From Spirochaetaceae bacterium (GTDB lineage: Bacteria; Spirochaetota; Spirochaetia; DSM-27196; SKKC01), in contig RECN01000076.1 in NCBI GenBank assembly GCA_007694005.1, positions 1-64,000 of the forward strand: a stretch of 64,000 bases of DNA, read 5' to 3'. Positions 33,248 through 42,125 of the stretch are shown here, piece after piece (the first letter of the stretch is position 1; each line of letters starts with the position of its first letter). Both the position numbers and the translations under genes were made by a program. The notes beneath the pieces were generated by a model. That model did no database searches. It was not told the origin of the DNA and worked only from the letters and a program-made list of their open reading frames with translations.

Positions 33248-33898
33248 ATGAAGGCCCGTTTCAATCTGGACGGTATCCATGAGTCCCTGACACAGTTCTG
33301 CACTGAGTTTGAGGCTATCAACGACAGGCTCGCGATGCGACGTGAGACGTTCACGGGGCAGATGGCTGAACAGATCGTCGAAGCCTACGGCTATCTGAAC
33401 GGTCTGCTTGACCAGAACATGGACCTCTTTACCCCGGCCGGACTGCACGGGCTCCTGGAACTGAACCACATTGTGCTGTGCGGAACCGACGCCGACAATA
33501 GAACTCACTACTACACGCATCTGGAAGAGACCCGAAAGAGCTTCATTTCGCGCATTAAGCCGATCAAGGACTGGGTGCTGAAGAAGCGAAACGAGAGCAA
33601 TCCCTATCAGCTTGCTACCGGGTTTTACTCGCGGCAGCTCAGTCGACCGCAACTCTTTCTCGAGGGTAACCACCGCACCGGGAACATCGTCCTGAACTAC
33701 CTGCTCATCAGCAAAGGATCGGCACCCTACGTTGTCTCAGCTGAAGACGCCCATACCTACCTGGATATATCAGGAGATATCAAGTTTACGGATAATGGAA
33801 ACTATCTCGATACCGCACTACGCATGCCCGGCCATCGAAAACGCTTCAAGGCATTCCTGAAAGAGCGGGTCGACGAACGTTATCTGGAGCACCGGTAG
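33248..33898 (+). CDS. Fic-like protein with degenerate motif
   Basis: 216 residues, mostly helical, no signal. Residues 135-146 read QLFLEGNHRTGN, which aligns with the Fic signature HxFx(D/E)GNGRxxR. The catalytic His is Gln135, the GNGR glycine is His142 and the last Arg is Asn146. Canonical AMP transfer is therefore unlikely; another phospho-transfer role or a binding role is possible. It lies 18 bp before a Na/Pi-type transporter gene and shares its upstream region with pstS, hinting at phosphate-linked regulation. The start could also be the GTG one codon earlier. Confidence 0.6.
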   Translation: MKARFNLDGIHESLTQFCTEFEAINDRLAMRRETFTGQMAEQIVEAYGYLNGLLDQNMDLFTPAGLHGLLELNHIVLCGTDADNRTHYYTHLEETRKSFISRIKPIKDWVLKKRNESNPYQLATGFYSRQLSRPQLFLEGNHRTGNIVLNYLLISKGSAPYVVSAEDAHTYLDISGDIKFTDNGNYLDTALRMPGHRKRFKAFLKERVDERYLEHR

Positions 33899-33916
33899 GA
33901 CCGGTCGAGGTACGCT

Positions 33917-35557
33917 ATGACACAGCTAACAGCCTGGATTGCCCCCTTCGCCGGTGTGGCCCTGTTCATACTCGGACTGAGACAGATTACCGCGGCGAGC
34001 ATGGGGCGCGTCGCGATCCGCAGTTTTCCGACCCTGCGTGATCGCCAGGGCTCCGGAAACGCGCGCCTGCGCGCGGGAATGCGCATAGCCTCGGGCGGTT
34101 CAGCAGGTGCAGCCGCTTCTGCTGTGATATCGTTTGTCGACGCCGGCGAACTCCCTGGTCCGCGCAGCACACAGGCGCTCGCCGGTGTGCATCTCGGTTC
34201 ATTGCTCGCAGCAGTCCTCGCCGCCTCGATCGGCCCCGCTGTTTCGACCCTGCTGCCTGCATTCCTCATGCTGCTCGTCGCCCTTCCTGCCCGGCAGTAC
34301 GGAGCAGCCGGGCAGAGTTCCCGCAACGATATTATTACCGGAACTGCTTTCCTGCTCCTGGGCATGGACATCGCATTTCATTCAGGACCGGAACTCACAC
34401 AGGCACTTCCGGTAAACGCTCTGCCCGCGTTCGCGATCTCGCCGGTCGCGGCCATCGCCGCCGGCATCGCCATCGCGGCTTTGTTTCGGTCCGCAACCGG
34501 AACTACCGTCCTCGCGACTGCGCTTCTTGCGACCGGCATGGTACCTTCGACTGCGGCTGTACTTCTGGCGCTGGCAGGTATCCCGGGAGCAGGCATCGCG
34601 TTCCACCTTTCCACAACCCGACTCAGCCGCAGGGCCCGCGTTGCGTCGATGACCTTTTTTCTGCTCGGAGTATTAAGCGGACTCTTCGGTCTCATTGCCT
34701 GGGGCGCGTTGAACCTTGTTTCCGCCATACCGCCGGTTCCCGGCCTGGTAGCCGTCATGCTGCCGGTGGCGGCAGTCTTCACCGGGCATGTGTTCTCCGC
34801 GGTTGTCGCACTCTCTGCGCCGGCACTCCTGCACCGCCTCGCGGACCGGCTCGTATCGGAAGATCCCGAGGCGAGCGACACTCAAAGCGATGCCGACAGC
34901 CTGCATCTGCTTAAAGCACCGCTCCCCGAGACGCTCGACGCGAATCTTGCGATTACGCGCGCAGCCCTCGGTAACATGGCGCAGACCGCCTACGAGATGC
35001 TCATGATCGTCATCAACATCTCGCAGCTTTCCGACGAGGCCGACAACGCGATCGAACGAATCATTGCGCTCAGGCAGGCGAATCACACACGCGGGGAGCA
35101 GATCTCATCATCCCTTACCAGAAGCGCCCAGCTTCGCTGCACAAACGCGCAGGCAGATGAGATCCGACGCCAGCAGCAGATTGCCGGGGAGTTAAGCCTG
35201 ATCGGCGACGACTGCTACAAGGCCTCGCGCATGATGGTGCGCAGCTATCGAAAAAACTACACGGTGCACAAGCAGAGCGCGGACGAACTCTTTGCCTACA
35301 CGTCCCACATCCTTGATTTCCTGCGCTACATCAGCGACACCCTGGGCGGTCGGATTACGCCCGATGACCCGACGATTGCAGCCGAGATGGAGCAGAACAT
35401 CGACCGTCAACGCGACAAGCTCAAGAAGCGTGCGCGAAAAGCGCTTCAGAAGAATCCGGATGCCGACGTAAAAGGAGAACTCGCGTTCATAGACGTCGTC
35501 TCGTATCTCGAACACGTGGCAGATCGCTGTAATGCAATCGCCGAACTAGTGCGATAG
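33917..35557 (+). CDS. Na/Pi cotransporter-family protein with PhoU-like C-terminus
   Basis: 546 residues. About eight to ten hydrophobic helices fill 1-310, arranged as two related halves, and a helical PhoU-like domain occupies about 340-546. This is the bacterial NptA/YjbB layout. The QSSSAT signature expected in each half is not visible: the corresponding places read GSAGAAASA (~62) and FRSATGTT (~192). Ion or substrate specificity may thus differ from known phosphate/sodium cotransporters. It is probably cotranscribed with the Fic-like gene and lies next to pstS. Confidence 0.75.
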   Translation: MTQLTAWIAPFAGVALFILGLRQITAASMGRVAIRSFPTLRDRQGSGNARLRAGMRIASGGSAGAAASAVISFVDAGELPGPRSTQALAGVHLGSLLAAVLAASIGPAVSTLLPAFLMLLVALPARQYGAAGQSSRNDIITGTAFLLLGMDIAFHSGPELTQALPVNALPAFAISPVAAIAAGIAIAALFRSATGTTVLATALLATGMVPSTAAVLLALAGIPGAGIAFHLSTTRLSRRARVASMTFFLLGVLSGLFGLIAWGALNLVSAIPPVPGLVAVMLPVAAVFTGHVFSAVVALSAPALLHRLADRLVSEDPEASDTQSDADSLHLLKAPLPETLDANLAITRAALGNMAQTAYEMLMIVINISQLSDEADNAIERIIALRQANHTRGEQISSSLTRSAQLRCTNAQADEIRRQQQIAGELSLIGDDCYKASRMMVRSYRKNYTVHKQSADELFAYTSHILDFLRYISDTLGGRITPDDPTIAAEMEQNIDRQRDKLKKRARKALQKNPDADVKGELAFIDVVSYLEHVADRCNAIAELVR

Positions 35558-35585
35558 CAGCACGCTTCTGCTACACTCTGCGGCC

Positions 35586-36860
35586 ATGACGACACACGTT
35601 TCACCGGCTACGATCGCCGGCCGCACACAGGCACCAGCCAGCAAATCACACACGATACGCGCGCTCCTGATCGCGAGCCTTGCGTCCGGCGTCAGTCGCG
35701 TCGACAAGCCGCTTGAGAGCGACGACGCGACAAGCTGCGTGGACACCTGCAGAGCGCTCGGCGCTACCCTTACCTGGAACGAAGAAAGCGAGTACTACAT
35801 TGTCGACGGTGTGGCAGGCCGCCCGACCGCACCGGCAGACATCATCGATGTCGGAAACTCCGGCACAACCCTCTACCTCGCCATGAGCGCTGCCGGGCTT
35901 GCCGAAGGCACCACGACCTTTACCGGAGACGAACAGATACGGCGCCGTTCGGCCGCGCCGTTGCTGCAGTCACTGGACGACCTTGGAGCAACCACCGTCT
36001 CGCAGGCCGGAAACGGCTGCGCACCGATTACGGTAACCGGGAGGCTGCGCGGTGGAACGACCAGCATCGAGTGCCCGACAAGCCAGTACCTTTCGAGCCT
36101 GCTTCTTGCCTGCCCGCTCGCAGACGGAGATACGGAAATCACGGTGCCGCTGCTTTGGGAACGTCCCTACGTCGACATGACCCTCTGGTGGCTCGACAGG
36201 CAGGGCATACGCTACGAGCGCGATGGATACGAACGCTTCACAATCCCCGGAGGTCAGCGCTACAGCGCGTTCCGCACCGATGTACCCGGAGACTACTCGA
36301 GCGCTACCTTCCTCTTTGTTGCTGCCGCTATTACCGGCGGTACGGTGACGGTCACCGAGCTGCACCCGGACGACCCCCAGGGAGACCGGGCGGTGCTGGA
36401 TATGCTCGAACAGCTCGGCTGCGAGGTCAGCTGGCCGAGGCGCACACAGGTTACCGTGAAGGGGCCGGGGTACGGCGAGCTGGCCGGAGGCGAGCTCGAC
36501 CTGAACGCGACCCCGGATGCGCTTCCGGCGCTGGCGGTACTCGGTGCCGCCTGCCGGAGTCCGCTGTCGCTGCGCAACGTCCCGCAGGCGCGGCAGAAGG
36601 AGACTGATCGGGTGGCCGTCATGGCTGCGGAACTCGGCCGCCTCGGGATCGCCATCGACGAACACGAGGACGGCCTTGTCGTGCACCCCGGACGCCTGCG
36701 CGGCGGGGAGGTTCACGGGCACGGCGACCATCGTGTGGTCATGGCGCTTGCAGTCGCGGGGCTCGCCTCCGAAACGGGCGTCAGCGTGGATACCGCCGAA
36801 CGCGCGGCGGTGACCTATCCAGGATTTTTTGAGGCGATCGAACAGCTCGCGAAACGCTAA
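35586..36860 (+). CDS. aroA: 3-phosphoshikimate 1-carboxyvinyltransferase (EPSP synthase), divergent
   Basis: 424 residues, normal length. Lys20 (PASKSHTIRALL), the GDEQIRRR arginine, GDYSSATFLF, DALPALAVL, KETDRV and DHRVVMALA are present, so shikimate 3-phosphate binding and most catalytic residues are kept. Two positions differ from the classic enzyme: the Arg of NAGTAMR is Tyr97 (NSGTTLY), and the C-terminal Lys of KTFP/KSYP is Val409 (VTYP). In E. coli these are Arg100 and Lys411, the latter contacting PEP. It may be a distinct, perhaps glyphosate-insensitive, subtype. It follows the Na/Pi gene by 28 bp. Confidence 0.88.
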   Translation: MTTHVSPATIAGRTQAPASKSHTIRALLIASLASGVSRVDKPLESDDATSCVDTCRALGATLTWNEESEYYIVDGVAGRPTAPADIIDVGNSGTTLYLAMSAAGLAEGTTTFTGDEQIRRRSAAPLLQSLDDLGATTVSQAGNGCAPITVTGRLRGGTTSIECPTSQYLSSLLLACPLADGDTEITVPLLWERPYVDMTLWWLDRQGIRYERDGYERFTIPGGQRYSAFRTDVPGDYSSATFLFVAAAITGGTVTVTELHPDDPQGDRAVLDMLEQLGCEVSWPRRTQVTVKGPGYGELAGGELDLNATPDALPALAVLGAACRSPLSLRNVPQARQKETDRVAVMAAELGRLGIAIDEHEDGLVVHPGRLRGGEVHGHGDHRVVMALAVAGLASETGVSVDTAERAAVTYPGFFEAIEQLAKR

Positions 36861-36893
36861 TCCACGGTGCTCGCTCGCGCGGAGCATGCCGCC

Positions 36894-37853
36894 TCACGAA
36901 AACGCGAGAAAGCCCAATGTGACGAACACCGGTATCGCAACTGCCGAGGCAAGATAGGACACGATAACCCCTCGCCCAAAGACCTCCACCTGCTCGTGCG
37001 TGCCGTAGGCTTCTGCCACCAGCATGAGATTCGTCGCCGGAGGGGATGAGGCCTGCAGGACGATGCCGACCGGCAGGGCGACTGCGACTGCTGCGGGTAT
37101 GCCCCCGAGCGGGATGGCCCACAAAAAGAGCAGCACCGCGGCGGGATAGGCGAAGGAGCGGTAGAACACGTAGCGGCTCCAGTTCGTGCGATCGACTCCG
37201 GCCTGCGTACTGATCCTCGCGAGCACGCCCCCGAGACCGATCAGGACCAGATCAAGGCTGATGGAGCCGGCGAAGACCATGCCCTGTCGCAGCAGCCCGG
37301 GAATGAGGTCGTACCATCCGGTCGCCGCGAGCAGGATTCCGGTAATCAGGCCGGCCGTCGGGGCGTTAAGCCGAATCACGAATCGCTTCGGCCCTCCCCG
37401 CACGAGCGCTACGGCGACGGTCCAGAATATCAGGTTGAATCCGAGCGTGTAGAAGAAGAGATAGATCATGACCGGTCCGCCAAAGAGCGCCTGCATGATG
37501 GGGATGGGGATGTAACCCGCGTTGTGTATGGCCCCGAGCGTGGCGACCTCTCCTGGGTGGTCGGTCGGTATGCCGAACCTGCGCCCTGCAAGACGGCGCA
37601 TGTAGATGCCCTGTACAGCCATCATCACCCCACACAATAGGGCAGCTCCAATGAGCCAGGCCGGGCCGACCGCTGCAGCGCTGTCCCAGTTCTCGCCGAA
37701 ATTGGTCACGAAGAACAAGGGAAACAGCACGTTGATCGTCGTAAAGACCAGCGGTGTCAGTACGTGCTTTCGCATAAAGACGGGACGAAAGAGGAGAAAG
37801 CCGAAGGCGGCAAGAAGAACGAGGCGGAGGACTGCGTTGAGTACGGGAAGCAC
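36894..37853 (-). CDS. AEC-family permease (auxin efflux carrier fold)
   Basis: 319 residues with about ten hydrophobic helices, a GLGGVLARIS segment near 205 and SSPPATNLMLVAEAYG near 270, both typical of AEC/MdcF-like carriers. Bacterial members export or import dicarboxylates and other organic acids. It is divergent from the acid-sugar kinase gene (77 bp apart), so transport of a related acid is plausible but not shown. A shorter start 15-16 codons in is possible. Confidence 0.85.
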   Translation of the reverse strand: MLPVLNAVLRLVLLAAFGFLLFRPVFMRKHVLTPLVFTTINVLFPLFFVTNFGENWDSAAAVGPAWLIGAALLCGVMMAVQGIYMRRLAGRRFGIPTDHPGEVATLGAIHNAGYIPIPIMQALFGGPVMIYLFFYTLGFNLIFWTVAVALVRGGPKRFVIRLNAPTAGLITGILLAATGWYDLIPGLLRQGMVFAGSISLDLVLIGLGGVLARISTQAGVDRTNWSRYVFYRSFAYPAAVLLFLWAIPLGGIPAAVAVALPVGIVLQASSPPATNLMLVAEAYGTHEQVEVFGRGVIVSYLASAVAIPVFVTLGFLAFS

Positions 37854-37930
37854 GGCAACACATCTATCCGAGCTTCAGGCGAAAGTCAATCGGGTGTAGA
37901 CTGAATGAACCGGTGTACGGGAGGTATGCC

Positions 37931-39238
37931 ATGATACGCTGCTGCATTATCGCCGATGACCTGACCGGGGCCAACGCCACCGGGGTACTCCTGGGTAAAC
38001 TAGGGCTCCACAGTTGTACCGTGCTCAAGCCGGAGCGGTTGAGCGATGAGCACCGGTCACACTACGACGTGGTCACGATTCCGACCGACAGCCGGGGGCT
38101 GCCCGCACCGGAGGCGTACCGGCGGGTACACGACGCGGTTTCGTGTCTCTCCTGCGATGAGATACAAATCTACAATAAGCGAATCGACAGTACGCTGCGG
38201 GGTAACGTCGGCTCAGAAATCGACGCAATGCTCGACGCACTCCCGGACACGCGTATTGCTGTTGTCGTCCCGGTATTTCCTCAGGCCGGACGGATCGCGG
38301 TCGGCGGCTATCTCCTCGTAAACGGCGTGCTGCTTGAACGAACGGATGCGGCGAAAGATCCGAAGATGCCCGTGCGGACATCGCGAGTGAGGAGCATCAT
38401 CGAGGCCCAGACGAAATACCCGGTGCACACCATAGATCTTGAAACCGTCTACCAGGGCGAAACGGCTGTAACCGGGGCGCTTGAGCGTATCGGTGGCGAT
38501 ACCAACGCAATCGTCGTCTTCGACGCGATAACCGACGCGGACCTGGACGTGATCGCCAGGGCAGTCCTCAAGAGCGGTATTCCCTTCATCAGCGCTGATC
38601 CGGGACCGTTTACCGCGGCCGTGGCGCGACAGCTTCTGTTCGATCAGACGAATACTACGGTACGCCCTCAGGTTCTCATGTGCGTCGGCAGCGTCACGTC
38701 GCTCACCGTAGAACAACTCAGGCATAGCTTCGAGCACATGGACGTATCCGCTGCCTTTCTGCACGCGGAGGAAGTGATAGATGATGAAGCCAGGCGCAAC
38801 AGAGAGATCGACCGCGTAACAGCCATACTCAGGGATCAAGCCTCACGGGTGCTGTGTATCAGTTCCAATCATCTGGACATCTCGAGAACGCTCGACCTGG
38901 AGCAACAGGCGAAGGAACGGAATACGACCGCCGAGGCGCTTTCCACGCTGATCAATCGAAGTCTGGCCGGCGTAGCAGAGCGGCTCCTTGACTCGGTTCC
39001 GAGTCTCGGCGGCGTCTACGCGAGCGGCGGCGACATCACGGTCGCCCTCTGCGAGGCTTCGGGAGCCGAAGGCGTGGCGGTCATGCGCGAAATTATTCCG
39101 CTCGCAGCCGAAGGGACGCTGATCGGAGGGACGCATGACGGGTTACGAATCGTAAGCAAAGGCGGTATGGTAGGAGGTACGGATGCGGCGACGGTATGTA
39201 TCCGCAGCATCCTGGAACGTCTCGACGCGCTTCCTTAA
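37931..39238 (+). CDS. Four-carbon acid sugar kinase (DUF1537 family)
   Basis: 435 residues from 37931, where GGGAGG precedes the ATG. DUF1537 layout: IIADDLTGANATG at the N-terminus binds the acid sugar, VDSTLRGNVGSEI-like text lies near 83, and the C-terminal nucleotide-binding domain has YASGGDITVALCE and LIGGTHDGLRIVSKGGMVGGTDA. The family phosphorylates threonate, erythronate or related acids. A PdxA2-type dehydrogenase follows 21 bp later, the pairing known from D-threonate catabolism, where the 4-phosphate is oxidatively decarboxylated to dihydroxyacetone phosphate. Confidence 0.9.
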   Translation: MIRCCIIADDLTGANATGVLLGKLGLHSCTVLKPERLSDEHRSHYDVVTIPTDSRGLPAPEAYRRVHDAVSCLSCDEIQIYNKRIDSTLRGNVGSEIDAMLDALPDTRIAVVVPVFPQAGRIAVGGYLLVNGVLLERTDAAKDPKMPVRTSRVRSIIEAQTKYPVHTIDLETVYQGETAVTGALERIGGDTNAIVVFDAITDADLDVIARAVLKSGIPFISADPGPFTAAVARQLLFDQTNTTVRPQVLMCVGSVTSLTVEQLRHSFEHMDVSAAFLHAEEVIDDEARRNREIDRVTAILRDQASRVLCISSNHLDISRTLDLEQQAKERNTTAEALSTLINRSLAGVAERLLDSVPSLGGVYASGGDITVALCEASGAEGVAVMREIIPLAAEGTLIGGTHDGLRIVSKGGMVGGTDAATVCIRSILERLDALP

Positions 39239-39259
39239 GGGCGCGCAACAGGAGAATAT

Positions 39260-40264
39260 ATGAAACCAATTATCGGTATCACTATCGGAGACCCGGCAGG
39301 TATAGGGCCGGAGATCACCGCGCACGCGTTGCAGTCACCAGAGGTATACGACGCATGCATACCACTGGTAATCGGCGACGCGGACGTCATGCGTCAGGCG
39401 TGTTCGTTCGTGAAGGTCACACCCGAGATACGGACCGTCTCGTCGCCGGAAGAAGCGACGGGTAAGGCAGGAGTCATCGAAGTTCTCGATCTGGACAACA
39501 TAGAGATCGGAAACTTGAAGATGGGTACCGTGCAGGCACCGTGTGGCGCCGCCGCGTATGAGTACATAGAAAAAGCCGTGCATCTCGCGAACGAAGGCCG
39601 CATACACGCCATGGCGACCGGTCCGATCAACAAGGAATCGCTTCGTGCCGCGAAGGTTGAGTACATCGGTCACACCGAGATCCTCGGCGCCCTGACGGGT
39701 ACCAGCGACCCCCTGACGCTGTTTCAGGTCGACAAAATGCGGATATTCTTCCTGACGCGTCACGTTTCGCTCCGGAAGGCAATAGATCTGATCCGAAAAG
39801 AACGGATCCTCGACTACCTGAGCCGCTGTACCGAAGCGCTCAATCAACTCGGGGTCGAACGGAAAGACATAGCGGTGGCCGGGCTGAATCCACATTGTGG
39901 TGAACACGGCCTGTTCGGTGACGAAGACGATACGGAAATCCGACCCGCGGTCGAAGCCGCACAGGCAGCCGGCCTCGATGTCACCGGTCCTATCGGCGCC
40001 GACTCGATTTTCCATATGGCAGTCGAGGGCCGTTTTGCTGCCGTCCTCTCGCTCTACCACGACCAGGGACACATCGCTGCGAAGACCTACGACTTCTACC
40101 GCACGGTTTCGGTTACGCTCGGCATGCCCATCCTGCGTACATCGGTCGACCACGGGACCGCTTTTGACGTCGCGGGAACCGGAAAAGCCGACTCCGCGGG
40201 TATGAAAGAGGCAATTCTCGCCGCGGCTCAGTACGCCCCTTCATTTGCGAAACGGGCCGGTTAG
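39260..40264 (+). CDS. pdxA2: 4-phospho-D-threonate dehydrogenase, PdxA2 type
   Basis: 334 residues with AGGAG before the start. PdxA-family motifs are present: [13 protein letters not shown] at the start, GHTEILG with a metal His near 137, [13 protein letters not shown] near 207, [11 protein letters not shown] near 260 and [15 protein letters not shown] near 290. PdxA proper acts in vitamin B6 synthesis, but the coupling to a DUF1537 kinase points to the catabolic PdxA2 branch, yielding a triose phosphate. It overlaps the convergent HbpS-like gene by four bases. Confidence 0.88.
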   Translation: MKPIIGITIGDPAGIGPEITAHALQSPEVYDACIPLVIGDADVMRQACSFVKVTPEIRTVSSPEEATGKAGVIEVLDLDNIEIGNLKMGTVQAPCGAAAYEYIEKAVHLANEGRIHAMATGPINKESLRAAKVEYIGHTEILGALTGTSDPLTLFQVDKMRIFFLTRHVSLRKAIDLIRKERILDYLSRCTEALNQLGVERKDIAVAGLNPHCGEHGLFGDEDDTEIRPAVEAAQAAGLDVTGPIGADSIFHMAVEGRFAAVLSLYHDQGHIAAKTYDFYRTVSVTLGMPILRTSVDHGTAFDVAGTGKADSAGMKEAILAAAQYAPSFAKRAG

Positions 40265-40677
40265 GCGCCGGATAGACCTGCCGCCCGGGCCCCGGCCCGG
40301 GCAACCTCTTCGTCCTGCTCCGGCGTCCCGCCGCTGACACCGACCGCCCCGACGAGTTCGCCGTCGCGGTACAGGGGTACGGCTCCCTGGCCCATAATGA
40401 AGTTCCCCCCCTGTATCATCGTGAAGGGGAGAAAGATCGCGTCTCCCGCCCGATGGCTGAGCTCGCCGCTCGGCCGCCCCATGCAGGCCGAGGCGACGGC
40501 CTTGCCCCGGGAGATATCGGGGGTGCGCCAGGATGCGCCATCGGTTCTGCACATGGCGATCAGATCACCTCGTGGATCGGTTACGGAAATACTCATGGCG
40601 AGACCGAGTTCGACAACCGCATCCCGGCACGCGCTCAGAATCACATCAGCCTCTGACAGCCTGACTGTTTCGATCAT
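40261..40677 (-). CDS. HbpS/GlcG-family protein
   Basis: 138 residues from 40677 (GGAGGGAG before the ATG). The compact alpha/beta fold is recognisable from [65 protein letters not shown]. Members bind haem (HbpS) or are encoded in glycolate and diol operons (GlcG) with unknown activity. It points against its neighbours, between the PdxA2 and CdaR genes. A role in sensing or handling a pathway intermediate is possible; the sequence does not show one. Confidence 0.85.
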   Translation of the reverse strand: MIETVRLSEADVILSACRDAVVELGLAMSISVTDPRGDLIAMCRTDGASWRTPDISRGKAVASACMGRPSGELSHRAGDAIFLPFTMIQGGNFIMGQGAVPLYRDGELVGAVGVSGGTPEQDEEVARAGARAAGLSGA

Positions 40678-40815
40678 GACTCCCTCCATAGCGTTCGTCT
40701 CAGCTTAACGGGGAATCTCTCGGTACCGTCAATGCGAAAACGGTCCCCGCGCGACCGATTTTCGCGTGTAGCGCGTTCACCCGGCCCGTGATACCATCGT
40801 GCAGGGTACACGCTC

Positions 40816-42036
40816 ATGATCCCGACCAGAATCGCGCAGAAATTCGTCGACCGGTTCTGCGCGACAATACGCTACAACGTAAATGTCATGGACACTGACG
40901 GGATCATCATTGCTGCCCGCGACAGCCATCGCATAGGCATGTACCACGAGGTCGCACATACCCTTGTGATCGAAAACCGCGAGGTTGCGGTGGTATCGTC
41001 CGAGGACCGCCCACCACCGGGGGTAGCACCCGGTGTCAATCTACCGGTGCGCCACCGGGGAGAGGTCATAGGCGTCGTCGGTCTCACCGGCCCGTTCCAG
41101 GACGTCGGTGAAGTAGCCCACACCGTCCGCACCGCCATCGAAGCGATGCTCGAGTATGAGTGGGAGCGCGAACAGCTTGAGCATCGGCAGGATCGCAAGA
41201 AGATCCTCGTAGACGCGCTGCTGTATCAGGATGGTGTTGACGTCGAACAGCTTCGTGACCTCATGCATCGCTGCGGGTACGATGCGGACACACCGCGTAT
41301 GCCGCTCGTCTTTGAGCTCCCTGACGGGTGCACCCCCGTAGAGTACCTGAAACTGGTCAAGTCGAGCCGATGCCATACCAGGAATGACCTTTCGTTCATC
41401 GGGTCATCCGGTCACGTAACCGTCTTCAAGGCCGTGCAGACGTCGCAATCGGCCATACTCGGCAGTATTCGCTGCTGTTTCCGTGATTACTGCGATGCTG
41501 TGGACGAACGCGTCGACGAAGCCGGGATGCCCCCGTTTCTCCGTTGTGCGTCGGGCCCCGTTCAGGAGCTGCCGATCCGGTACCGGATTTCGCTCCGCAC
41601 TGCGCTCTGGACGCTGCACAGCAGTACTGAACGGCGCGCGCTGTTTACCGACCACACACACGAACTGTTCCTGCACTCGATCGCACCGGAGCTCTGGCAC
41701 AGCGTCTTCGATGCAATGCTCGCGCGCATGCAGGCCTCTCCACTTGTTGATGAGACGACGCTCGAGCAGCTCGGCCGGACCTTCATGGTCCTGCGCGAAG
41801 AAAACATGAGCCCGACCCGCGCTGCGGAACGGCTGGGCATACACAAAAACACGGTCGTTTTCAGGATGAACCGCCTCTGCGAACTCTCCGGCCTCGATCC
41901 GGTCGCGAACTGGCGTGAACGGGAGATGCTCTACCTGCTGTTTGGACACATGATTCGTCAGAACACACCGCTGGAGAAGCAGCCATCCTTCGCCGCCCCT
42001 GCAATTGGTCGATCAGCACAAAACTATCGCGTGTAA
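40816..42036 (+). CDS. cdaR: CdaR-family sugar diacid/glycerate regulator
   Basis: 406 residues. The N-terminal putative sugar-diacid recognition domain covers about 1-135 (IAQKFVDRFCATIRYNVNVMDTDGIIIA). A PucR-like C-terminal helix-turn-helix lies near 335-385 (MSPTRAAERLGIHKNTVVFRMNRLCELSG). In E. coli CdaR activates glucarate, galactarate and glycerate genes in response to D-glycerate. The following GntP, GarR and glycerate kinase genes match that regulon. The Shine-Dalgarno is weak (CAGGG). Confidence 0.9.
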   Translation: MIPTRIAQKFVDRFCATIRYNVNVMDTDGIIIAARDSHRIGMYHEVAHTLVIENREVAVVSSEDRPPPGVAPGVNLPVRHRGEVIGVVGLTGPFQDVGEVAHTVRTAIEAMLEYEWEREQLEHRQDRKKILVDALLYQDGVDVEQLRDLMHRCGYDADTPRMPLVFELPDGCTPVEYLKLVKSSRCHTRNDLSFIGSSGHVTVFKAVQTSQSAILGSIRCCFRDYCDAVDERVDEAGMPPFLRCASGPVQELPIRYRISLRTALWTLHSSTERRALFTDHTHELFLHSIAPELWHSVFDAMLARMQASPLVDETTLEQLGRTFMVLREENMSPTRAAERLGIHKNTVVFRMNRLCELSGLDPVANWREREMLYLLFGHMIRQNTPLEKQPSFAAPAIGRSAQNYRV

Positions 42037-42125
42037 TTGGTATGCAGGCACATTGGTCTCCTGAAACTCCTGCCCTACACTGAGCGGGATGGGTATCCAT
42101 CAGAAATCTATTATGGAGGGTCAAT

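Noticed and set aside
37931-39238. DUF1537 kinase as the missing ribulokinase
   Set aside because: It is not an FGGY kinase, lies 19 kb from araAD, and its PdxA2 partner explains it better.
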